Shown: one piece after another, positions 30,477 through 39,900 of the stretch | Numbering within the stretch: the first letter of the stretch is position 1 | Layout: each line of letters opens with the position of its first letter | Origin: Pseudomonadota bacterium | GTDB taxonomy: Bacteria > Pseudomonadota > Alphaproteobacteria > Acetobacterales > Acetobacteraceae | NCBI GenBank assembly: GCA_021845595.1 | Contig: JAJZVV010000002.1 | Coordinates: 1 to 64,000, forward strand | DNA length: 64,000 nt | Direction: 5' to 3' | Translations under genes and position numbers: made by a program | The notes under the pieces: model-generated | Database searches by the model: none | What the model saw: only the letters and a program-made list of their open reading frames with translations | Told to the model about the DNA's origin: nothing

Positions 30477-31487
30477 TCACGCGCCGGCCAGCACGGCGAG
30501 GCCGGCTACGATGGCCTGCCGCTTGTCGAGATGGAAGCGCTCGGTTTCGTCCTGGATCTTGGCGAGGGCGTGCCACACGTCGGTCCAGGCATCAAGGGGA
30601 CGCAGAGCGGCGAGCCGTGCCTGCGCCTCCGAAGCGCCGCCACGCCCAGCGGCACGGACCGCGCCCGAAAGCCCGGTGCGGAGCAGGTCCATGAAGGTCC
30701 CGAAACTGCTCTCCTCGCCGGCCAGCGCGTCGGCGACCGCGTAGGCGCGCGCCGTGTCCACCGCCGGAAGCGCCGCCAGCACGTCCTCCACCAACGAGGC
30801 CAGCGCCAGCCCGTGACCGGTGGCCAGGTCCACCGCCCGCCCCGGAGCCCCCTCGGCAAGCGCGATCAGGCGGGCGCGCTCGGGCGCGGGGAGGTCCGGT
30901 AGCAACGCCGCCAGGGCCGCCGCCATCGGCTCGGGATCGAGGGGCGCGAGCGGCAGGCGGCGGCAGCGACTGCGGATCGTCGCCAGCAGCCGGCCCGGGG
31001 CGCTGGCGACCACCAGCAGCACGGCGCGGGAAGGCGGTTCTTCCAGGACCTTCAGCAGGGCATTGGCGGCGTTGCGGTTGAGGTGCTCGGCCCCGTCCAG
31101 GATCACGACGCGCCAGCCCCCCTCCGCCGGTGTCCGATGCAGGAAATCGGCGATGCCGCGGACATCCTCGACCACGATCTCGCCGCGCAGCCGCTTGCGC
31201 TTCGGGTCCCATTCGCGCTCGACGGTGAGCAGGTCGGCGTGGGTGCCAGCGGCGACACGGCGGAACACCGGGTGGGCGGCATCGAGGGCCATGCGCTCCC
31301 CCGGCGCGCCGGCGAGCAGCCAGCGGGCGAACCGGAACGCGAGCGTCGCCTTGCCGATGCCATCGGGCCCAGCCAGCAGCCAGGCATGGTGCATCCGCCC
31401 GCCGCGCACCGCGCGGACCAAGGCCGCCTCGGCCGCGTCCTGGCCGAACAGGAGTGCGTTTTCGCGCGGCGCCGGCGCCTCGACCAC
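30477..31487 (-). CDS. holB: DNA polymerase III delta' subunit
   Basis: This clamp-loader subunit is part of the complex that places the sliding clamp on DNA. The N-terminal AAA+ domain has ENALLFGQDAAEAALV, HHAWLLAGPDGIGKATLA (a degenerate Walker A) and VVILDGAEHLNRNAANALLK. LLKVLEEPPSRAVLLVVAS carries the usual sensor region. The start is uncertain: a GTG at 31487 gives 336 residues and leaves 13 bases after tmk, while a TTG further upstream would overlap the tmk end. Order tmk-holB-metG-tatD is classic. The zinc cysteines seen in some homologues are absent. Confidence 0.9.
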   Translation of the reverse strand: MVEAPAPRENALLFGQDAAEAALVRAVRGGRMHHAWLLAGPDGIGKATLAFRFARWLLAGAPGERMALDAAHPVFRRVAAGTHADLLTVEREWDPKRKRLRGEIVVEDVRGIADFLHRTPAEGGWRVVILDGAEHLNRNAANALLKVLEEPPSRAVLLVVASAPGRLLATIRSRCRRLPLAPLDPEPMAAALAALLPDLPAPERARLIALAEGAPGRAVDLATGHGLALASLVEDVLAALPAVDTARAYAVADALAGEESSFGTFMDLLRTGLSGAVRAAGRGGASEAQARLAALRPLDAWTDVWHALAKIQDETERFHLDKRQAIVAGLAVLAGA

Positions 31488-31500
31488 CGGCTCCGCCGGC

Positions 31501-32124
31501 TCACTGCGCGAGGCCAAGCCGCGCCTCCACCGCCGCCAGCACGGCGCCGGCGATCGCGGCCTCGTCCGCCGCGGCGTCGACGACGACGCAGCGCTCTGGC
31601 TCAGCCGCCGCGATGGCGCGGAAGCCGGCGTTGACGCGGGCGAAGAACGCTTCACCCAGCCGTTCATAACGGTCTGCCGCGCTGCCACGTCCGGCGAGCC
31701 GGGCCAGTGCCACCGCCACCGGAACATCGAGCACGATGGTGAGGTCCGGCGTGAGCCGGGTCATCGCCGCCAGCGCTCGAATCAACGCCTGGTCGACCCC
31801 GAGGCCATGGCCCTGATAGGCCATCGTGCTGTCACTGAAGCGATCGCAGACGACCCAGTGTCCGGCGGCGAGCGCGGGAACGATGACGGCCGCGGCGTGA
31901 TCGGCGCGGGCGGCGAAATGCATCAGCGTTTCGGCCAGCGGCGCCAGGGGCGCGCCGCCGCCGAGCAGCAGATCGCGGATCGCCTCGGCGCCCGGCGTCC
32001 CACCCGGCTCGCGCGTCAGCAGCACCGGCAATCCGCGCGCACGCAGCGCCGCGGCCAGGTGCCGGGCCTGGGTCGACTTGCCCGCGCCCTCGCCGCCCTC
32101 CAGGGTGATGAACCGCCCGCGCAC
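31501..32124 (-). CDS. tmk: Thymidylate kinase
   Basis: This enzyme phosphorylates dTMP to dTDP. It has 207 residues; the P-loop is FITLEGGEGAGKST at the N terminus, CDRFSDSTMAYQG is the DR(Y/H) motif, and the lid region follows LDVPVAVALARLAGRG. The start codon is GTG at 32124, three bases after the dacA stop; no nearby ATG fits. It precedes holB by 13 bases. Confidence 0.95.
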   Translation of the reverse strand: MRGRFITLEGGEGAGKSTQARHLAAALRARGLPVLLTREPGGTPGAEAIRDLLLGGGAPLAPLAETLMHFAARADHAAAVIVPALAAGHWVVCDRFSDSTMAYQGHGLGVDQALIRALAAMTRLTPDLTIVLDVPVAVALARLAGRGSAADRYERLGEAFFARVNAGFRAIAAAEPERCVVVDAAADEAAIAGAVLAAVEARLGLAQ

Positions 32125-32127
32125 AAG

Positions 32128-33363
32128 TCAGCCGCCGGTGACGTAGTGCGAGAGCACCGCGAGCGCGCGCGCCGGCAGCGCAAGCCGGGGTACGTCAGCG
32201 CCGGCGAACAGCGGCGCGTCCAGTGCCGGCACGCCGTCGCCGCTGACCACCAGGCGGCCGAGTGCCACACCCTTGGCCACCGGCGCGGCCACGGGCGCAT
32301 CGAACCGCACCGTGATGCGCGCCTTGCGCTGCCACTGCCGCGGCATCGTCACCACCAGGTCGCGGCCGCTGACCAGCGGCACGCTCGGCGCGACGCCGAG
32401 CCAGACCGGCACGTGATCGACCACGTCGGCGGCGGAGAACAGCGTCACATCCTCGAATTCCCGGAACGCCCATTCCATCAGCCGTTCCGATTCCTGGGTG
32501 CGCTCGTGCTGCGAGGCCATGCCGTTTAGCACCACGATCACCCGCCGTCCCGCGCGGTCGGCGCTGGCGACGAGGCCGAACCCGCCGGCCTCGGTATGGC
32601 CGGTCTTGAGGCCATCGGCGAGGCCTTTCTGTACCAGCGGATTCCGATTGTACTGCACGATATTATTGTATTTGTAGTCCTTCTCGGAATCGAAGTGGTA
32701 ATATTCCGGGAAGCCGCGGATCAGCGCGCCGGCCAGGATGGCGATGTCGCGGGCCGACATCACGTGGTCGGCGTCGGGCAGGCCCGTGGTGTTGCGGAAA
32801 TGGGAGTGGATGAGGCCGAGCTCCTTCGCCTTTTGGTTCATCAGCTCGACGAACTGCTCCTCCGATCCGGCGACGCCCTCGGCGAGGACGATGCAGGCGT
32901 CGTTGCCGGAGTCGACGATCATGCCGCGGATCAGGTCCTCGACCTTCACCCGGCCGGGATAGGGCACGAACATTTTCGACCCACCGGTGCGCCAGGCTCG
33001 CTCGCTCACCGGAAGCTCCTGGTCGAGCTGCAGCTTGCCGGCCTTCAGCGCGCTGTAGACGATGTAGGCGGTCATCAGCTTGGTCATCGACGAGGGCGGC
33101 ATGGGCGCGTCGGCGTCCTTGTCGAGCAGCGTCGCGCCGGTGCTGAAATCGCTGATGAACGCCCATTGCGCGATGGTCTCGACCGGGCCGAGCGGGGTCG
33201 TCGCCGTGCCCCCGGTCGCGGCGGGGGGGGGCGCGGCGGCCGTCGCGGCAGGTGGCTTGCGCGGGTGGCGCTGCTCGGCGCGAGCCACGCCAGGGCGCAC
33301 CAGCCCTCCGGCCAACAGCGCGGCGGCCGAAGCGGGAACGAGGGCGCGGCGGGAGATCGGCAT
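32128..33363 (-). CDS. dacA: D-alanyl-D-alanine carboxypeptidase (PBP5/6 family)
   Basis: This periplasmic serine peptidase trims the terminal D-alanine from peptidoglycan. The 411-residue precursor begins with MPISRRALVPASAAALLAGG, a signal peptide with a twin arginine. Catalytic motifs are SMTK (PPSSMTKLMTAY), SGN (IVDSGNDACI) and KTG (LKTGHTEAGGFG). A C-terminal domain after about residue 280 fits the PBP5 beta domain. The linker after the signal peptide is Ala/Pro/Thr-rich and contains a run of nine C (nine G at 33223-33231 on the plus strand) encoding three prolines, a possible slippage site. It lies 6 bases after rlpA. Confidence 0.93.
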   Translation of the reverse strand: MPISRRALVPASAAALLAGGLVRPGVARAEQRHPRKPPAATAAAPPPAATGGTATTPLGPVETIAQWAFISDFSTGATLLDKDADAPMPPSSMTKLMTAYIVYSALKAGKLQLDQELPVSERAWRTGGSKMFVPYPGRVKVEDLIRGMIVDSGNDACIVLAEGVAGSEEQFVELMNQKAKELGLIHSHFRNTTGLPDADHVMSARDIAILAGALIRGFPEYYHFDSEKDYKYNNIVQYNRNPLVQKGLADGLKTGHTEAGGFGLVASADRAGRRVIVVLNGMASQHERTQESERLMEWAFREFEDVTLFSAADVVDHVPVWLGVAPSVPLVSGRDLVVTMPRQWQRKARITVRFDAPVAAPVAKGVALGRLVVSGDGVPALDAPLFAGADVPRLALPARALAVLSHYVTGG

Positions 33364-33369
33364 GGGCAG

Positions 33370-34338
33370 CTACTCCTGTTGCACGATCAGGTGGGCATCG
33401 ACGACGCCGGCACCGATGACCTGGGCGAGCAAGGCGTCGGCCTCGGCGACGGTGCCGATGGGCCCGATCATCACGGCATCGTTCTCGCGGCCCTCGCGCA
33501 AGGTGCGGACCACGCGGGCGCCAAAGCGGCCGAGGCGGTTGCGCTGTTCCATGGCCGGACCGTAGCTGTCGAAACTATCGCCGAGAATCCAGATCTGTCC
33601 GGGCGCCGGTGCGCCTTGAACCACGGTTTCCGGCAGGCGCGCCGGCACCATCGGTAGCGATGGCTCGGCGGCAGCGCTCGGTTTCGCAGCCGGCGCCGGG
33701 CGTCCCGGAGGCGCGGCGGCGACCCCGCGCGGCGGCTCCAGCGCGGCGGATTGCACGCCCGTGCGTGGCGCCGATGCCACCGCGGGCCCGCCCTGATGCG
33801 CCTGCAGCTCCGCGGCCAGCGTCTCGGATAGTGTCTCGTCGAGCTCGACGCGCACCCGCGCTATTCCCGCCGGACCGAAGCCGAGCAGTGCCGCGACGCG
33901 CGGTGTCACCTCGATCAGCCGCGCCGGCGAGGCCGGGCCGCGATCGTTGATCCGCACCAGCACCTGCCGTCCGGTCTCGAGATCGGTGACGCGTGCGATC
34001 GCCGGCAGCTGCAGCGTCGGATGCGCTGCCGCCATGGCGTTGGCATCGAACAATTCGCCGTCGGCGGTGAGCCGCCCATGGCCGGGCGGGACGATGGCGG
34101 CGATCCCGGTGGCGTCGTAGTCGAACTGCTCGCGCGGATAGTACCAGATGCCGCCGGCCGCATAGGGCTCGCCGACCAGGTAGTGCGGCGCGGCGGCCGG
34201 TGCCGGCGGCGCGCGATGGAACATCTGATCGAACAGCGAGACCACGCCACGCCAGGTCTGGCGGGCCAGATCCTCGGCCCGCGCGCAGCCGGACGTCGCC
34301 AGCAGGATCGACATCGCGAGCGCCAGACGCAGCCTCAC
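33370..34338 (-). CDS. rlpA: RlpA-family septal lipoprotein with SPOR domain
   Basis: This 322-residue outer-membrane lipoprotein has the lipobox LLATSGC near residues 13-19. A double-psi beta-barrel domain follows (VGEPYAAGGIWYYP, GIAAIVPPGHGRLTADGE, VTDLETGRQVLVRINDRGP), then a Pro/Ala-rich linker and a C-terminal SPOR domain (about 245-322) that binds glycan strands lacking stem peptides. RlpA proteins act at the septum as transglycosylases or structural factors. It overlaps mltB by 4 bases (ATGA) and precedes dacA, so three cell-wall genes lead the operon. Confidence 0.92.
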   Translation of the reverse strand: MRLRLALAMSILLATSGCARAEDLARQTWRGVVSLFDQMFHRAPPAPAAAPHYLVGEPYAAGGIWYYPREQFDYDATGIAAIVPPGHGRLTADGELFDANAMAAAHPTLQLPAIARVTDLETGRQVLVRINDRGPASPARLIEVTPRVAALLGFGPAGIARVRVELDETLSETLAAELQAHQGGPAVASAPRTGVQSAALEPPRGVAAAPPGRPAPAAKPSAAAEPSLPMVPARLPETVVQGAPAPGQIWILGDSFDSYGPAMEQRNRLGRFGARVVRTLREGRENDAVMIGPIGTVAEADALLAQVIGAGVVDAHLIVQQE

Positions 34339-35297
34339 GCGCCGGCCTCCGTGCCGATCAGACCGACCGCGAGCGCATAGAAATCGGAGGGGTTGTAGCG
34401 CCGGATGGCGGCGAAATTGGCCAGCGTGAGGAACGCCTCACCACCCGGCCCATCGGGCAGTAGCAGGCTCGCCTCCGCGTCCGCCGGCGCGGGTTTGCGC
34501 CCCGTCCCGGTGACGACGCCGAGCCCGGCCCACGCGCCGAGGCTGCGGCGCGTGCCGCCGAGCCGCGCCGCGTCCAGTCCTGGCGGCAGGCGCACCGCCA
34601 TCCCCCAGCCCTCGCCCGGCCGCCAGCCGGAGCGGGCGAGGTAATTGGCGATCGAGGCAAGCACGTCAGCGGTGTCGTCCCAGATGTCGCGCCGCCCGGT
34701 GCCGGAATAATCCACGGCGTAGCGCAGGAAGGACGAGGGCATGAACTGTGGCTGACCCATCGCCCCCGCGTAGCTGCCCCGCATGCGCGCGAGCGGAACA
34801 TCCCCATGATCGAGGATTTCCAGCGCGAGAACGAGTTCGGAGCGGAAGAACCGCGCCCGCCGCCCTTCCCACGCCAGCGTGGCGAGCGCTTCGACGACGC
34901 TGAACCCGCCCGAATCGGCGCCGTAGTTCGATTCGAGCCCCCAGATACCGATCAGCACCCCCGGATCGACGCCGTAGCGAGCCGCGACGGCGTCGACCAA
35001 GGCCCGGTTCTGCGCCAGCGCCCGCCGGCCGGCGGCGACGCGCGGCGGGCTCACGCGGCTGGCGCGATAGCGCTGCCACGTCATGGTGAATTCCGGCTGC
35101 CGACGGTCGAGCTCCAGCACGCGCGCATTGACGCCGAGCCCGGAGAGCGCGGCGTCGAGCGTGCGCGGCCGCACCCCGGCGAGGCGCGCCTCGGCCCAGA
35201 CGCCGGCCAGGAACCCGGGGAAGCTGCGCTCGGCGCGCGCCGAACGCAGGGCCACGGAGGCGGTCAGCCCGGTCATCAGGGAACGACGCATGAGCAT
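34335..35297 (-). CDS. mltB: Lytic murein transglycosylase, MltB family
   Basis: This 320-residue periplasmic enzyme cleaves peptidoglycan to 1,6-anhydro-muropeptides. The N terminus MLMRRSLMTGLTASVALRSARA is signal-like and lacks an obvious lipobox, unlike E. coli MltB, so it may be soluble. The catalytic glutamate is in IGIWGLESNYG, with ARMRGSYAGAMGQPQFMPS and DIWDDTADVLASIANYLA as family blocks. The ATG at 35297 or 35291 may start it; the frame upstream to 36698 is a shadow of the MmgE/PrpD gene. It is the first gene of the eight-gene leftward operon, in a divergent gap of 102 bases. Confidence 0.9.
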   Translation of the reverse strand: MLMRRSLMTGLTASVALRSARAERSFPGFLAGVWAEARLAGVRPRTLDAALSGLGVNARVLELDRRQPEFTMTWQRYRASRVSPPRVAAGRRALAQNRALVDAVAARYGVDPGVLIGIWGLESNYGADSGGFSVVEALATLAWEGRRARFFRSELVLALEILDHGDVPLARMRGSYAGAMGQPQFMPSSFLRYAVDYSGTGRRDIWDDTADVLASIANYLARSGWRPGEGWGMAVRLPPGLDAARLGGTRRSLGAWAGLGVVTGTGRKPAPADAEASLLLPDGPGGEAFLTLANFAAIRRYNPSDFYALAVGLIGTEAGA

Positions 35298-35399
35298 GAC
35301 CGTGCTCTGCCACAGCGAGGCGGCTCGCCGCAATCCGCGCCCTTTCCGCCGGCCGCCGATTGCGACACTATATTGACCGTTCCAAGGGGAAACGAACCA

Positions 35400-36797
35400 A
35401 TGGGCCTCACCGCAACGCTCGCCGCTTACGCTGCCGGTCTCGATTATTCGCGCCTGCCCGCCGATGTCCGGGAGCGGACCCGGTTCCTGGTGCTCGATCT
35501 GGTCGGTAACATCGTCCGCGCCCGTCACGACGCGGAGAGCACCCCCTCCTTGCTCGCCGCCGCCCGCGCCCTCGGTGTCGCCGCCGGCAATTGCGGCGTG
35601 TTCGGCGATTCGGCGCGCTACACCCCGGCCGGCGCGGCGTTCCTGAACGGCGCGCTCGGCCACTCGCTCGATTTCGACGATACCCATGCGGCGGGCTCGC
35701 TGCACCCGGGCGCGCCGGTGATCCCGGCCGCGCTGGCCGCCGGCGAGATGGTCGGCGCGTCGGGGGCGGAGGTGCTGTCCGGCATCGTCGCCGGCTACGA
35801 GATCACCTGCCGCGTCGCGCTCGCGCTGCCGGCGAAGGCGCATTACGACCGCGGTTTCCACCCGACCGCGACCTGCGGCGCCTTCGGGGCGGCGGCCGCG
35901 GCCGGGCGCATCATGGGGCTGGACGCGGCGCGCATCGCCTCCGCCCTCGGCATCGCGCTCAGCCAGACCGCCGGCAGCCTGCAGTTTCTCGCCAACGGCG
36001 CCTGGACCAAGCGCTTCCAGGTCGGCTGGGCCGCGATGGCCGGGCTCGCCGCCGCGACGCTGGCGCGCGAGGGGTTCAAGGGCGCGGCCGAGGCGCTCGA
36101 GGGCCGGCACGGGTTCCTCCACGCCTACGCCCCGGCGCCCGAGCCGGACCGGGCGCTCGATGGCCTCGGCGAGCGCTACGAACTGATGGCAACGGCGGTT
36201 AAACCCTATCCTTCGTGCCGCTATGGCCATGCCGGCATCGACGCTGCCCTCGCCCTGCGCGCCGAGCACGGGCTGAAGGCGGCGGAGATCGAGCAGGTCA
36301 CGCTGGGTCTGCCGCGCGCCGGGCTGCTGCTGGTCGGCGAGCCGGCCGAGCAGAAATCCAACCCGCAGAACGTGGTGGACGGGCAGTTCAGCGGTCCATT
36401 CGTCATCGCCACCGCGCTGGCCACCGGAGCGATGGGCTGGGACAGCTACCGCCTGCTGCAGGATCCGGAGATCCGCCGGTTGCTGCCCAGGATCGCCTGC
36501 GTCTTCGACGCCGGCGTGGAGGCCGAGTTCCCCCGCGCCATGGCCGGGCGGCTGACGCTGCAGGCCCGCGGTCAGACGCTCTCGCGCTTTGTCCACTACG
36601 CCAAGGGTGAGCCGGAGAATTTCCTCACCGAGGCCGAATTGCGGGCGAAGTTCGCCGGCCTGACCGAGAGCGTGCTGGGCGCGGACCGCGCCGCCCATTT
36701 GGCCGACGGGGTCCTGGCGATGGACCAGGCCGCCGGGGTGACACCGCTGCTGCGCCTCGGCTCTTCGCTGATGGCGGCCAGACTGGCGGGAGAATAG
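35400..36797 (+). CDS. MmgE/PrpD family protein
   Basis: This 465-residue protein belongs to the MmgE/PrpD fold, which includes 2-methylcitrate dehydratase and cis-aconitate decarboxylase. Conserved blocks include FLNGALGHSLDFDDTH, HPGAPVIPAALA, GYEITCRVALAL, HPTATCGAFGAAAAAG and KPYPSCRYGHAGIDAAL. No methylcitrate genes are nearby, and such proteins in proteobacteria often serve unknown carboxylic acid pathways, so no reaction is assigned. The ATG at 35400 follows AAGGGGA by about ten bases, with a TATATT patch at 35369-35374. The leftward frame opposite it is a shadow. Confidence 0.88.
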   Translation: MGLTATLAAYAAGLDYSRLPADVRERTRFLVLDLVGNIVRARHDAESTPSLLAAARALGVAAGNCGVFGDSARYTPAGAAFLNGALGHSLDFDDTHAAGSLHPGAPVIPAALAAGEMVGASGAEVLSGIVAGYEITCRVALALPAKAHYDRGFHPTATCGAFGAAAAAGRIMGLDAARIASALGIALSQTAGSLQFLANGAWTKRFQVGWAAMAGLAAATLAREGFKGAAEALEGRHGFLHAYAPAPEPDRALDGLGERYELMATAVKPYPSCRYGHAGIDAALALRAEHGLKAAEIEQVTLGLPRAGLLLVGEPAEQKSNPQNVVDGQFSGPFVIATALATGAMGWDSYRLLQDPEIRRLLPRIACVFDAGVEAEFPRAMAGRLTLQARGQTLSRFVHYAKGEPENFLTEAELRAKFAGLTESVLGADRAAHLADGVLAMDQAAGVTPLLRLGSSLMAARLAGE

Positions 36798-36918
36798 CCG
36801 CCGCCGGCGGTATTCGCCCGGCCGGCGCGGCCGGTGCGGTTACCCATGGTGCGGTGCGCGTTGATCTGGCAAACCTGCGGTTGTCAGTCTCTCTGAGACA
36901 CGACCGCAAGCGGACCGG

Positions 36919-39900
36919 ATGATCAACGCCTACGCGGATCAGTGGCTGGCCAACTCTGGCCTCTGGAGCGACGCGGCCAACTGGCGGACCGGCCTGCCGG
37001 GTCCGTCGGACATTGCCGCGTTCGCTGCACCGATCGCGGTCAGCGTCACGCTCGACACGCTGGCCGCCATCGCGGCACTGGTGGAGACCGCGGCGCCGGG
37101 GAGCGCGCTCACCGTTTCGGGCAGCTTGTCGCTCTCGGCCGGCGGTGACTGGGCCGGCAGCCTCATCGGCAGCGGCGGCAGCTTGGCGCTGCAAGGCGGC
37201 GTGTTTTCGCTGGCCGGCACGCTCTCGGCCGCCGGTGGCGCGGTATCGATCGGCCCTGGCGCGACCCTGGATCTGTTGGGTCCGGCGAGCCTCGCCACCA
37301 GCGCCGGCGCCGTCCTGACCAATTCCGGCGAGATCGTCACCACCGGCGGCGCCGGCGTCAGCGGCAGCCTGGTCTCCTCCGGCACGCTCCTGGCAACCTT
37401 CGGCGCCTTCGATCTCACCACTGGGACGGCGACGCTGGGCGGCATGATCGCCGGCGCCGGCGCGCTGTTCATCGACGGCCGGCTCGGCGGCAGCGAGTCC
37501 GCGACGCTCGTCGCCGGGGCGACGCTCGCCATCGCCGAGCTCGCCGTAGTCGGCGCCGGCGCGACGCTGAGCCTCGCCGGCAGTGCCACGGATGCCGAGA
37601 CGTTCGCGCTCGGCACCAGCGCGACGCTGGCGCTCGGCGGCCAGACGCTGGGTCTCTCGGGCACGGTGCAGCTCGATGGCACCGTCGCCGGTCCTGGCAG
37701 CCTGTCGCTGACCGGTACGGCGGAGGTCGATGGGCTGGCGCTGCTCCAGCGCACGACGTTGCTCGACGGCGGCGCCATCCTCCAGGATGGCAGTCTCGCC
37801 CTCGCTCCCGGCAGTGCCGTTACGATCGCGGCCGGCGGCAGCGACAGTCTGCTCGGCGCGGTCGCAGTCGGCGCCGGCGGCACGCTGACCAATGCCGGGT
37901 TGCTCGTACGCGACGGGGCCGGCACCAGCGACATCGCCGCGATGTTCGCCTCCAGCGGCAGCATCGCCATCGATCGCGGCACGCTGCGGCTGGACGGGCC
38001 CTCGGTCGCGCTCGGCGGCAGCATAACCGGCGCCGGCACGCTGGCCGTGGCTGGAACCGGGCAAGCCAGCCTCGGAGCCGGGCTCGATCTGGCGGTGGCG
38101 GCGACCGCGCTCGCGGGCACCGGGCAGACCACTCTGGGCGGCGATCTGACTTATGGCGGAGCGCTCTCCATCGCCAGCACCGCCAGCCTCGCGCTCGCCG
38201 GGCATACTCTGACCCTCTCCGGTGCCGCCGCGCTTGGTGGCACTCTGGACGGGCCGGGCCCGATCCAGGTGCACGGCAGCGCAGACGTCAGCGTTCTGGC
38301 CCTGGCGAACGGTGTTACGCTGGTCGACGCCGGGCTGATCACCCAGGATGGCCCGCTCACCCTCGGCGCGGCCGTCAGCGATACCGCTCAGCTCTCCATC
38401 GATGCCGGCGCCACCTGGGCGATCACCGGCGATGCGACGATGTTCGGCCTCGGCACGGTCGCTCTCGCCAACGCCGGCACGCTCGAGAAGACGGGCGCCG
38501 ATGGGGTCAGCCGCATCGGCGCGCCGATCGTCAACACCGGGGCGATCGCCGCGCTGTCCGGGACGCTCGATCTCGCCGGCACGCTCACCAACGATGGCAC
38601 GGTGAGCGTCGCCGGCGGCACCCTGATCACCGAGGCGGCGATCGGCGCCACCGCGGTCGGCACGCTGGCGCTCGCGGGCTCCGGCACGCTCACCGCGCGC
38701 GCCGCGGTTGCGGCAAGCCAGACGATCGCGCTGTCCGGGGCCGGCAACCGTCTTGTCATCGCCGCACCCGGCAGCTTCGGCGCTTCCATCACCGGATTCG
38801 CTGCCGGAGACACGATCGATCTGCCGGGCCTGGCCGCCAACGGGTTTGCCTACGCAGCGGGCGCACTGACCCTGACCGACACGCTGAACGGCCTCACCAC
38901 GACCGTCGCCACCCTGGCCCTCCCGGGCCTCGCCACGCCTGCCGCGCTGGCCCTGCTTGCCGACGGCACCGGCGGCACCGCCCTGGTGCTGAACCATCCG
39001 GGCCCTGCTTTCACCACGCCCGAGACCGCCATCATCGCCGCGACCTGGCAAGCGGGCTCCGGCGACTGGGCGAGCCCGTCCAACTGGCAGCCCGCCGCGG
39101 TGCCCGGCGCCAACGCCAGCGCCACGCTGCCCGCCTCCGGGACGGGCTACAGCGTGAGCTTCGATACCACGGACACGATCGACCAGCTCTTCGCCGGCCC
39201 CGGCGCGAGCCTCGATCTGGCCGGCGGTGCGCTGACGGTAAATGCCGGCGGCAGCTTCGCTGGGAGCCTGGTGCAGACCGCCGGCCTGCTCGACCTGGTC
39301 AGCGGCCTCCCCATCGCCGGGCCTTTCACCCTCGCCGCCGGCGCCACCGCGGAGGTGGACAGCGCGACCCTGGCGCTGGGTGCCGGCACGTTGGCCGGAA
39401 CGATCACCGGCGCCGGTGCTCTCAGTCTCGGCGCCGGTACGGTCACGCTCGCCAGCGGGCTGGCCCTCGGGATCGCCTCGCTCGAAATCGCCGGGGCCGC
39501 CGCACTCGCCACGCCGCTGGGCGTCTCCGCACCGTTCACGCTCGACCAGGGGGCGACGCTGGCGCTCGGCGGGCAGAGCCTGGCGCTGTCGGGACCGGCG
39601 ACGCTGGATGGAACCCTGGCCGGGACCGGCACGCTCACCATCGGCGCCGCGACGCTCGACGGGCTGGCGGCATCGGGCGCGGCGGCGACGCTGGCGGGGA
39701 CCGTGATCGCCGCCGGGCCGGTCAGCCTGGGCGCCGCGCGCCTGGCCAGCGGCGCCGTGCTCGATCTCATCGGCACGGCGGGCTTCGCGGCGGCGAGCCT
39801 GGCCAGTGCCGGCACGATCGAGAAGACCGGCACCTCTGGCGAAGCCACACTCGCGGCGCCGCTCACCGGCGTGGGCGCGATCGCAGTCCAGGCCGGCACC

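Noticed and set aside
36625-39051. 808-codon minus-strand frame opposite the Hint gene, and similar frames at 39147-41766
   Set aside because: Shadow of the repetitive Ala/Gly coding strand; no ribosome site or recognisable motif.
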